DNA of 34,228 nt, from positions 8,911 through 43,138 of the forward strand of contig CABFPE010000041.1 in the NCBI GenBank assembly GCA_900660155.1. Reading direction: 5' to 3'. Shown piece by piece: positions 1-11,170 of this stretch. This stretch comes from Hofstenia miamia. Its lineage: Eukaryota > Xenacoelomorpha > Acoela > Hofsteniidae. The translations under genes were made by a program, and so were the position numbers. Within the stretch, counting starts at the first letter, position 1. Each line of letters opens with the position of its first letter. The notes under the pieces are model-generated. The model ran no database searches. It had not been told where the DNA came from and saw only the letters and a list, made by a program, of their open reading frames with translations.

Positions 1-466
1 ATAAAGAAAATACCACCCTACAACGAGATATTCTCATTTTCGACAGATTGTCTGAAGCAAAATAAACGAACAAAAAACTACTCACGTGTTAAATTTAATA
101 AAAATATCATGAGTCAATCCTTTATTAATACTGCAATTTATAACTGGAATATATTGCCAAAAGAAATGAAAATAATAGACAACCTTAAAAAATTCAAAAA
201 AGAATTAGAATGATTATTTCTCAAACAAAAGTTTATATCAGGTAGATCATGGATAGGATTTAAATTTTATAATAACGATTATACAATAAATCGAAATTAG
301 TAAGCTATCCGTAGTCAGTGTATTTTTTAGTCAGTGTTGTTTTATTTCATTTAGTGTTATTATTCATTTTTTGTACATAGTAGTTAATGACGCTATTCAT
401 TTGAAATATCAGCAAAATATTGTAAAAAAATTCAAATGAATATAGATTATCTTATCTTATCTTATT
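1..466 (+). mobile_element. 3' end of a non-LTR retrotransposon (LINE)
   Basis: The first 213 bases are open in frame 1 and end in TGA at 211-213. The encoded 70 residues finish with the pattern typical of the C-terminal tail of CR1/Jockey-like reverse transcriptases: an Ile-Asn-Thr-Ala start, the Tyr-Asn-Trp-Asn-x-Leu-Pro segment, then a Leu-Lys-Lys-Phe-Lys-Lys-Glu-Leu end (FINTAIYNWNILPKEMK is seen). A non-coding stretch follows and ends at about 445-466 in repeats of TTATC, the kind of short tandem tail left by LINE target-primed insertion. The 5' part lies outside the window. Family assignment to a clade is not possible from this fragment; the LINE C-terminus call is fairly sure. Confidence 0.72.
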
Positions 467-962
467 CACACGTACTCTGTATCGATTTGAAGTTCATTAT
501 ATATTTTAGGCGCATTTTTTTGATATCAGCTGAAAACTTTGCTATGTAGGAGAAGTCGAATTGAACTCCTAGTAGTAGAATCGTAAACCAAAATGTAGAT
601 ACAGTTATTGTACCTAAAATAAAGGACCAAAGGATACATAAGAATTGCAGTTTAAATGCATCCGAAAGCTTCAGTTACAAGTATATTTAATGAATAATAA
701 TAATAATAACAATAAAAATCAATTAAGCTAATTAAGCATGACAAATAAAATAAAAAAAAATAAAATAAATGAATAAACAATTAAATTCATTTTTGAAAAA
801 ATCAACCAAGAAGGTATATCTCAAACGAGATAACAGTCACACTAACAGACTTGATTGAGCTGCTCAACCTACACAATACATTTATATCTGTTGGACGTAC
901 GATACTAATGATGTAATCATGATACCTTAATTTAATGTAGCTCATAATATGAAGAAATAAGT
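467..962. other. AT-rich stretch without recognisable gene
   Basis: I see no open frame with a recognisable product between the LINE tail and the next LINE relic. The stretch contains runs of AATAA and AAATAAA around 690-780 and looks like degenerate intergenic or repeat-derived sequence. Confidence 0.5.
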
Positions 963-2170
963 TCATTTATATTTGAGATGAGTGGAGTTCAAGAATTCAA
1001 TTAGAGCAGACACAACTGTTTTGTCAGCAAGGAGTACATTAACACTCTGAAAAGGAATGCCACAGGATCTACACACTGAAACAAGTTTCTTTCTTTCAAG
1101 ATTTTGAATAGGGCAGCGAAAAATGACGTGTGCAGCTGTTTCCAATTCTATACAGTGAGAAGAACAGAAGCCAGTCCCACGATCAATATGTCTGATGAAT
1201 GCACGCATTTGTCCGTGACCGGTTAGAACTTGGGTTAAGGTATTGGAAGCATTAAGAGGCAGATTTTGGAGCTAATCAAAATTCCACAGAAATTTGCTTT
1301 CAATGAAAACTTTCTTCTTGGCACTTATAACTAATGTGTTGCGTTCAGAGTTCGAGAGAGGATTGCGATCTGCAAAATTGATTGGTAATGAGTACAGATT
1401 ACACTTACCTGAGTGCTGTATCATGAGATCGTCAATGATTGGAGTTAGCATAGCGAGTGAGATGACTTCTTTAGTGCCACTTTTTCGTAGTGCTCTGGTA
1501 ATACGAATGCCATACATCTTTGCAGTGATATCAACTTCTGAACATACTTGATTTTCAATCTATGCGACTTACGGAATGATGACCGCATTGAACATAATTC
1601 TCAGATTAGAAGACGATGCACCATATCTCGAGTTTGATATGCTAGAAAGTCTTCTAATATACTGATTACATACGGATAAGATTTTTGGTAGGTGTTCATT
1701 AAAATTGAGTTTTCGATCGAAAGTTAAATCCAAGGTTTTAACATTGTCAGTCAGAATTTTACATTGAGGTGTATCAATAAAGCTAGTATCAATGGAATTA
1801 TTAAATTTTCCAATAAACATTGCTTGTGTTTTAGAGAGATTCAGCATTAAACTATTATCAGTAGACCATGTCGCCATCAATTGACAGACTTTCAATGCTG
1901 ATAAGCGAGCAAGATCAGGACCGTCTGCTGTTATTATAGCATTAATTAATTAATGCTGCAAATAACACTGCAAGTGAATTTTATTATAGTTTGTAAATTT
2001 AGTCAGTTTGATGTGTTTCATTCTGAAATAAAGATAATTTCTAATTTCTAATCAGCATAGGCAACACATTGACATAATTTTGAAAGACAAATTAAAACAG
2101 GAGCGATACACACTTCCAAAGAGGGTCTCAGACATCCCCGTTGAGGAGTACCACGGTTAGGATTGAGTAT
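963..2170 (-). mobile_element. LINE relic, reverse transcriptase to C-terminal zinc knuckle
   Basis: Read on the minus strand from about 2170 downwards, this is the second half of a LINE pol protein in several broken frames. Around 2150-2060 there is a decayed Gly-Thr-Pro-Gln-Gly motif region, followed by VAYAD, the start of the catalytic YADD box, which is split by an insertion at 1943-2050. The protein resumes with IITADGPDLARLSALKVC and the thumb region (LNLSKTQAMFIGK, then IRRLSSISNSRYG). The end (1260-963) has LTGHGQMRAFIRHI, then a Cys/His segment with FCSSHC, ETAAH and FRCP. A GHG followed by a CCHC near the C-terminus is known from the I/R1/LOA group of LINEs, which carry an RNase H domain; the RNase H part itself (about 1270-1560) is too decayed for me to prove. 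Many stops and frameshifts make it a dead copy. Confidence 0.75.
1943..2050 (+). mobile_element. Short 5'-truncated retroelement inserted in the LINE's YADD motif
   Basis: The minus-strand LINE reads GTTGCCTATGCTGAT (Val-Ala-Tyr-Ala-Asp) up to 2051 and continues below 1943 with the codons for Ala-Ile-Ile-Thr-Ala-Asp-Gly. The 108 bases in between do not belong to the LINE. On the plus strand they end with AATAAAG and two TTTCTAA-like units, a polyadenylation-like signal plus a short tandem tail, as in the 3' end of a LINE or SINE. No clear target-site duplication is visible. The left junction is an AT-rich 20-bp palindrome (1938-1957). Confidence 0.55.
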
Positions 2171-3091
2171 AATATTTCGAAATTGATTACAAATAAATAT
2201 GTAATGAAATACATCAGGATTTTAACTTGCTCAAATAGCTCTGAAAATTTTGAGGTTTGTTAAGAGAGCCGGGAAAAACACTAAGTACTTTTCAAATATT
2301 CTTCAATGGTAATGAAAAAAACATGCATTTTCACCAAAAACAATCAATATTTCAAATTTATTAATCAAAGAATTTAAACTTTCAATATATTTTTTTGATA
2401 TTTTTTGTTGGAATCCAAAAATCTCTGATTTAAAATAGAAAATTTAGAAATTTTTCGGAAAATGTTATGTTAAAATTTGAAAATTTTGAAACGTCATAAT
2501 TTCTTTTTGGTTTGCTCTTAACTAATTTATTAATCAGGGAGTCTATTTAATGCGAATTATTATTAATGTAATCGACAAAACCATTTTCATGATCGTGATT
2601 ACATCCTGTTTAAAAAATTCATTTTAAGCTAACGAAAAAGTATCCACGCCAGTCATTTAGCATTCATTTTAAAATTCTCAATTATTTAATGGCTATGAGT
2701 GTATGAATTAAATTCTCAAAAAAGAGGAATAGAAGTCTTGGAAATAATGATTGCACTCTTCAATCAACAAGTATTTACTAAAAGATTGTTGAAACAACAT
2801 CAAAGAATATTCGTCTTCATGGAATCGAATTTTTAGTATTTCTAAGTTAATCTATGGATCAATTTCTACATTAGTGTTTATGTATACTGTATAGGCTTAT
2901 ATGCTAGGCCCCTTCAAGTAAATTTAATTTGGTTGGAATCGAGTTGCATCCTTATTTTTCACGTTAGGCTAAACGAGACTAAATCTCACGGGACGCAATA
3001 GGATTTTCCAATTTAACAAGGAACAAATGCAATTAAACAATATATTTACATATTTACAATAAACATGTATTTACTATTTTTACAAATTAAT
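2171..3091. other. Downstream flank of CFAP46, no gene seen
   Basis: This 0.9-kb stretch contains no convincing open frame or motif. It must hold the 3' untranslated region of the minus-strand CFAP46 gene immediately below 3092. No perfect AATAAA is seen on the minus strand in the first few hundred bases, so the polyadenylation site is not defined. Confidence 0.45.
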
Positions 3092-3189
3092 TTAACTAAT
3101 AATAATTGATGGCAAGCCAAACAAAGCCATATTGAAATTTGGCAGGTCTGTTTTAGTAGGTATATCTGGCTTAGGCCGTTCATCGCCAC
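3092..3189 (-). CDS. CFAP46: CFAP46 terminal exon
   Basis: The exon follows the acceptor AAGTTTTTAG and starts with two bases (GT) that complete an AGT serine codon with the last A of the exon at 4279-4422. It encodes 31 residues, GDERPKPDIPTKT then LPNFNMALFGLPS and Ile-Ile-Ile-Ser, and stops at TAA (3092-3094). A hydrophobic Asn-Met-x-Leu-x-Gly-Leu-Pro ending is what I recall for the extreme C-terminus of CFAP46 in other animals. This makes it a better last exon than the open frame at 3748-3944, which is also compatible in phase. Confidence 0.78.
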
Positions 3190-6100
3190 CTAAAAACTTA
3201 ATGTTAGCAATAGAAGAAAGTATAATAAAATAAAATACGTGAAAATGTAAAACTAATTTCTGAAATTTTATTTGATAAAGAAAATCTTTTGTTTTGTTTA
3301 CATGATGCCAAATTTAAGTGATTCTGTTTGCAATTAAAAGAAATAACTATCACAAAACTTGTGAATAGGGTTGACTTATTAAAATCATTAAGAATAAATT
3401 AAACAAATGATAAAATAAAAATTGTTATGATCAGAAAATATGATGAACGTATCCTACAAAATCCATTTATTCGCAGCCCTATTTTTCCCACAAATCAGAT
3501 CTTACTTCTCCTGCAAAAGCTTCTGCTGAGTAACCTCAATTTCGGAGGATGTCTTCTTTCATTCTTCCAACATCATTTTACATACTTCATCTGTAAAACT
3601 GCAACGCTATTATGTGTATCTTTCCACTGTTACTGCTATCAATGGATAAGTGCGGAGCACATACAGATAATTTTTAAGCACACATACACACACTCGAATG
3701 AAAAGTACACTCGAATATTCTTATCACTAATTTACTATTTTGAGCTTTTACTCTTTCATGCAGTTGTGTACGATTTTGGGATAACCTTGTCTTAGAAACT
3801 TCGAATCTAGTAAAAAGATCGTTCTGTCCGCTGGCACTTTCATTTTGGAACACCTCATTAAACCTACCAGCTCCGAGATCTTTAAGTCTTTAAATTCCCC
3901 AAGTGAAGCACATAGTGCTTTAGCTCTATAGCATTTGATAAGAGCTACAAACATCAATTCTTGGTCAAATTTACCAGATTTGATCATAATTTAGTTTTTG
4001 AAAATAATTCCAAATTTTTTGTTTTTATGTGACATCATGATATATGTTGGATTATTCTTGAACAAAAATGGATGCTTTACATAATTTGAGTTTAAAAAAT
4101 TTTGGAAGTAAAAATATATTTTTGACAATATTGATATAAAGAATTTAATAATGACAAAGAAAATTCACCTGTAAAAATATTTACGACAATAACTGGAGGA
4201 ATTCAAACTCAGCAAAATCAATAAATCATTTAAATTATAATCATAATTATAGTAATTATAAATAAAAAACGTGATTACTTTGTTGCGGAATAACAGAGGT
4301 TCTTCTACTAGAACCCTTCTTATCTTTCACCGTAGCAGAGGTTGGTGGAACCCAAAGAATCGAATTAGGGTAAGCCAACTCCTTTACTGTTTGTCCGGTT
4401 GTTAAACCTCTTTCAATAAGGCCTAAATCAATTAGCAAAAAGTTAGGAAAAATCAGGAGACTAAGAAAAGCAAATGTAAACAATCGTAAAAACTTAAAGG
4501 GAATATGAAACTATTGTTTGCATACAATGTTAGCAAACAGAAATGTTCTTAGTTTCGATGTGCTTATATGCCACTAAACATGCAACCAATGATTCCAATT
4601 ATATGGGCTTAGCCCGAATTGGGTTTAGTCGTGTATTTCCCAATTAGGATTTGATTTTGGTAAAATAAAGAACTGGTTTGGGGAATTGAGTTTCGGTTAC
4701 CATTTAGACCTGCCCAAAATTAAGAGTTGTTCGTTTTTAGTAGAATTTTGCCCATAGATCAGATTGAAAACGAAGAAAACATATACTAAATTGCTTGATA
4801 AATAAATTATTCGCAAAAATATTAGATAACTTGCCTATATATGAAATATTGGTAATAAAATAGACCGCTTTGAGTAAACTTTATACATTATTGTAGAATT
4901 GTCCTTCAATTGTGTCGTATGCAGACATTCGTGATATAAAAGTCAACAGTTTGCAAATGACTGATTTTATTCTAGATGTATGTCTATAAGTGCGTTTGTG
5001 TCCAATCAATGCAATATTCTAGAAGTCGTATCTAAGACATCCCATTGTAAGAAATTTTTGAGAAGCATTAAAAAATTTCGATGCAGTTATAATATGTATA
5101 ACTTGATGTATATATTTAAAAACATGGCTCCAGGAGAAGTAGAAAATATAGCATATTTTGTCTAATCTGAATAAACTGCATTTCAAAATCAAATTAATTT
5201 CCAATTGCTAAATGTCATCTTACAAATCTACCAAGTTAATGATAAAAATATACTTTCACTCATGTGAATGGCATCTATCGGTGCATATTAATAGCATATT
5301 AAGGAAAGTAAAGCGTAATCTGTTATAGGCACTGACAACTTTCGAACATATTTAATGAGGTCAAGATTCTTCATATTAGCAGGCTGTCGGAACCAAACTA
5401 AAGAGTATTAGTTTGGGCAGACCAGTGTCGCAAGATAATTCAAAATCTATAAACTTGGGAATCACATGCAAATAATTTTAATAATATGACCATAGAGAAA
5501 AGATGCGTTAATGAAAGGTTCACAGTTGCATATGGACTCTTACCAATATTGAGGTACAATTGAGAGATTATTTTGAATTCAGTATTCATCCCGAAGAATG
5601 CTTTTAAGACAAGATAAAGGGAAAAGCCTGCATTAATTATAATTCTTTTACAGTTAATGAAACAAAAAAACATTCTGCGTTTGGCTGATTTCGAAAGCTC
5701 TATGGCTAAATTACAGTTTGTTAAAAACTTAATAACCATTGAAAATTCAAGAAGCTTCAATCCAAATTGTAACTAAATCAGTAACACAATAGGAAAACTG
5801 CTAACTTGCTCAAATCATTTTCTACTGAAAAACAAGTTCAGCATCAATTCTAAAACGAATTTTATAAAATACTACTATCATTAAACAATACTTTAGTCAC
5901 TTGCAGCTACCACCAAAATTCAATAGATGCCATACATGTACTGCCTTGCTAAAATAACATTTGGGGTTCTGCCATTGAATATTATAAAGAATTCTTAAAA
6001 CCCTTAAATAACAAGTCAAGATTACATGCTCTAAGAAAAACTTATGTTTCGGACATTGTTAAACCAAGACTTAATGACCCATTGTATACAGATTTGTGAA

Positions 6101-8813
6101 AAGTCAACTTTGAATAATTTTATAAATTTAGGTTTTTGCCTTGACACGGTAACACACTCAGAAGGATTTTTGATGGAATTCAAACTTAAACTATCGAACT
6201 AAAACAACTGCTCGAATTCGTATAATATGTGCCGACCTCAAATGTAGATAAATCCGGGTATCTGCATACTCTAAAATATATATGAATGTAGAATTAGGAA
6301 ATTTTAGTAATGTTTTAATTGAACCAAATCTGACATATGCTCCCAGTATTTAACAAATGAACTTTCATAATCAGTTGAACTTGAAAGTGGAATAACTATA
6401 TATTGCATTTCTTCTAATCATGAACTTCAAATATTACAAAAATAAATTTCCATACATTGAAATCATAGTCTACACAATTTTAGAAAACAACAACGCTTTC
6501 AAAATCGCACTTTATTATTTCTGCAACACAGAAATTCTAAATCCAAGGGACATCTTGTTCCATCCAATGCCAAATTATTTGCCTATTCAATGAGGTTCAC
6601 TATTTAAATAACTCTGTTTTTATAACAAGATATCAAAAATATGCCTTAGTGATATACACATGTACAACCTGCTATTAAAAAAAAAAATTTTAAACGTGCT
6701 TATTCAAGACGATACCAAATAATAATAACTAACAAATAACTTTCAAATCGAAGTAAAAAAACTTATATATTTTTCACAAAAACTAGGCAATGTATTTACT
6801 AACCAAAAGAACAATAGATGTATGAGATAAATTTTTAAGCCAAGGTTTCTAAAATATACTTACTTTACTGACAAAAGAAAACTACATGCAGCTGCAAAAA
6901 CTTACATTTAAAAAGTGATGAAAGCTTTTTTGAGTTTTCATATAATGAACAGTTCCATTGGTTCAAATAAATGCTGCCAATACCTGTTAGTGAGAGGATA
7001 AAGGCCAACTTGACTGGTTCCTCGACACTCAAATGGGAAACACTAAAACATTGCGTAAAAAATCTAAGACCAACTATTATTCAAATTTGCAAATTCAAAA
7101 TTTTGGGTTGGGGAAAGACCTGAGTGATTCATCATTACGCGGTTCATTTATATATCATAACACCAATATTAAAACGTTATTCTTACATAAACGTGTAAAA
7201 GTTTTCGCATGCAGTATGGTAGGACAAAACAAAAGTATGTGTGTTATGCAAACTTTCAGCTAATTTTCAGCAGTACGAATAATGAATGAGCATCTCAAAC
7301 CAATTTCAAGAAAAAAATATTAGATTAAGTGAAATTAATTACAACTCACTATGATATTATCTACATTGTTAAATGCATACTGGCATACAGATCCAGACGA
7401 AAGTGCGGTACATCAAACCTGACTTGAAAAAAAATTTCGAATGATTGACGCAAATATTTTGTTTTTTTAGGACTACAATTATATTTTACATTGTGAATTT
7501 CAATCTTATGTGATTTTTAACAGATCTTTAGTTTGAGTCCCATCCTTCTATTTTTGCACTCATTAAAAATTCCTCAATCAACATCCGTGATATCAACAAT
7601 TTAGTAACAAAATTATACATAACTATGTATATTTGTATGAAACAAAAAATTTAGACTAAAATATAATTATTTCGAAAATTTTCACTGATGCTGTTAATCC
7701 GTTCTCAATATCAAGCTAAATTAACACTTCATTTGACTTGTAAGTTTACTTGCTCAGCAAAATCTGAAGTACAGTTCTTGTCTTACAATGGTTGTAGGAG
7801 TAAATGATTTCTTTACTTGTTGCAAAAATGAATTTTCGAAAATAAAATCAATCTGCACCATTTACATTTACGTGGCCACAAAAATCCGTATTTCCAGAAC
7901 ATTTCAATAAATGCTATAACAAGAAAATGCAAAATGAAAAATACAAGAAATCAATATATGTCAATAGGAATAAATCTAGAACTCATAACTGCAAACATAG
8001 ATACATCTTAAAAAAAAACATGCTAATATCCACTGAAATAATTCCTAAATGCCTAAGACTAAAATAACATTAAGGAACGTTTGAGGGGCAAATAATGATG
8101 TAAAACAATCGAAACAGAAAATTTACAAATAAAATTCACTCGTTTCAATGGTGAAGAGGTATTTTATCATTATCATTACTAATGTAACCAAATAACGGAA
8201 CGACAAAAAAGCAGTTAAATGAATCGAACGATCACCAACAAAACAAACAAGGTGACAAATACAACAATACAATAGCTAAGGGAAAAAAACAAATAGAAAA
8301 CTATAAGCGAAACTAATCATATGTATGCAGCTTACATTTACCCCAAAGCAATAGGCATGGAGAGACATATCAAAAGTTTGATTATCTAACCATGTCAGTT
8401 AACAGCCATCTTTTTTGCCTTGCACATAATGCGAATAGCGAAAATGAGTAGTTGAAACAAAAAAACTATAACCAACGATTAAACAATTAAAAATTGAACA
8501 TTAGAAAATATAAATTAATAGTACTCATGCGCATTCATAAATTCAAATAAAAATTGTTGAGAGAGTATAAACTTACTCCTTAAAAACTTTTATTCTGGAT
8601 GTCCGCGAATAACTAGCATGGGTTTGTGCTCGATCCAAACCAAGAAAAAGGGTGCAATCGCTGAGATTAAGAGGAAGGAGGTGATCTATGTCAACGATAG
8701 TCAGCAGATTCTCCAATCCATAATACATTAAGATACTACAATCACGCATCGTTTCATGCCATTCGCCAATTCTAAATGAACATAATAGTGAATCATTCAT
8801 TCGAGAGATTTTG

Positions 8814-8850
<37 letters not shown>

Positions 8851-11125
8851 CATACACATACATGCGTCTATCTGCCTCAAAACAAGTTGTTTATATGAGG
8901 CTACATTAAGGCATTATTTAGCGCCATTTTTAAACATAATATACACAAATTAGTTAACATTTTATATATGCATTACCTATAATAGATACACCTATACACT
9001 TAAAAATTAAGGACTACTAAAAAACTGCCTTTTCATACCAGAGTACGCTAAATGGGAAAAATTGAAAAATGGGGCTAAATAATATCTATCGCGATTTTCT
9101 AAGATAATACATGTAGGCTAAATATATTTCATTATTCTTCAATCATTAATATTTTTATAGACACGATTAAAGTACAAAGCAGCTTTTGGAAACTGTATAT
9201 GTATTATATATTAATAGTTGTCTGTTGGCGGACTACTGTCAAAGTATATGTAAATAAAATAATTACGTAGGTTGATGCTGTTGTCCCATATATCCAATCC
9301 ATCGAACGCNGTTTCTGGAATATTAGCAATGTGTTTTGATTTAGGATTTGTAATTTGTNGATAATACATGTAGGCTAAATATATTTCATTATTCTTCAAT
9401 CATTAATATTTTTATAGACACGATTAAAGTACAAAGCAGCTTTTGGAAACTGTATATGTATTATATATTAATAGTTGTCTGTTGGCGGACTACTGTCAAA
9501 GTATATGTAAATAAAATAATTACGTAGGTTGATGCTGTTGTCCCATATATCCAATCCATCGAACGCTATATTTATTCTGATAATCAGGCTCCTCCAACAA
9601 TTTCTGAAACACAGTAGTTGGGGAAAAATCTCCAACGGCTTCATCAAGAGGATCGACAATGTACGATAAAGAATGTACATCAGCTGATAAGTGACCAGGT
9701 GGTATTTCTCTGTCAAGAGGAGAGGATTTCACAACCGGTCGCTTAGATTCTTTAACATTGGTTGATTTTGATTGTTTTCGCGCACTACCCTTGACATTTT
9801 TAGGATCAGTTTTCTTATCGTCAGTTTGAACATCTTCTAAAACAAATTACTTAGTAAACTCAAAAGTCAAAACATGAATGTAGTTTTTTGCAAAATAATG
9901 CTGTAGAACATCAGGTCACTAAATTAGAGAACGAAACATGTTATCTAAGTCTTGAAGCTACGCTGCAAGAAAAAATCAGAGAGTGACATCTACGAGGAAC
10001 TGAAAAAGATTTTGGATCATTTTAATGCATGGAAGAATATTTTTATGGTTATTTGTGATACTACCAACGTCATCACATGCTATCGCAATGGAATTGTCAA
10101 ATAGCTTCAACAAAACGTCGCAAAGAATTCCTGAAACCACAAACATCTGTTGCTAGCACCATATTTTAGATTTGATACTAAGACAAGTATTGGATTATGT
10201 CGTCAATGAAATTATATCAAGCCCATTGCTTGCGTACTTCTTACCTAAAGAAATTGAAAATTACTATTTGTTGCTGCAATCGAAGTAGATCAAACAATTA
10301 CTTCCTTTCCCAAAGAAGAATGTGAAAACCTTGGATGGAGAGGCGATTTTCGTATTGTTCAAACTATGTAGAGCATACCGTCATTATCAAGTGAGTTGCA
10401 TTTCATAGTTACATACCATTATAATACCAAAAAATTCAAATTGAATGAAAATAGGATATTTTTATTTTCTTAATTTAGAAAACTATACGATGACCAAAAG
10501 TCAAATGGCGTAAGATGCCTACTTTGCATTAGGTATGGTTCCTTTCTTGTCGCCAAATGCTTCTGTCAGCAATCACTTTCGCAGCCAACGCATGGCAAGA
10601 CACTTGCTTTAGTGATTAGAAGTATCAGACTGACCGTATATAGAGATTAATGGAAGAGACACCAAAACTAAAAATGGTAAACCTAAGAAAACATCATCAA
10701 CTCACTGGATTGTTGATACTTCACGTATTGACATTCCCAGAAGTAATCAGACAACCGAAAGAAGAGGAAAACCTCTGGAGAAGTTATACAAGAATTCCAA
10801 AAAATTCAACTACTTGAATTTGAATTTTTCGCTAGATGTAATTTGTAACAAATTTTGCTGACTTGGTGTACATATACTGTAAATATAGAAAAGATACTTG
10901 ATATATTAGAGACTTGTGTTGATTTGTGTGTTTTGCAAGAACATGAATTACATCAAAAGAACTTATTTATTTTAGTTAATGCATGTATATATGATTTTTT
11001 AATTATTTAGTGTAGTATTTTTGTAGTTTTATTTGCCGCAATATTATATTCTGACGATGACCCATAAGTGGTTGAAATGCATCAATAAATGCTTATAGAC
11101 TAAATGAATTTATATAGCATATCTC

Positions 11126-11170
<45 letters not shown>

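Noticed and set aside
5019..5760. Minus-strand frames in the CFAP46 intron as exons
   Set aside because: The exons at 6906-7042 and 4279-4422 join directly in phase (1+2), and these frames show no CFAP46-like sequence.
9211..9399. Second copy of the CFAP46 exon as an alternative exon
   Set aside because: It is only the 3' 43 bases of the exon within a perfect duplication bounded by Ns and has no acceptor; an artefact is more likely.
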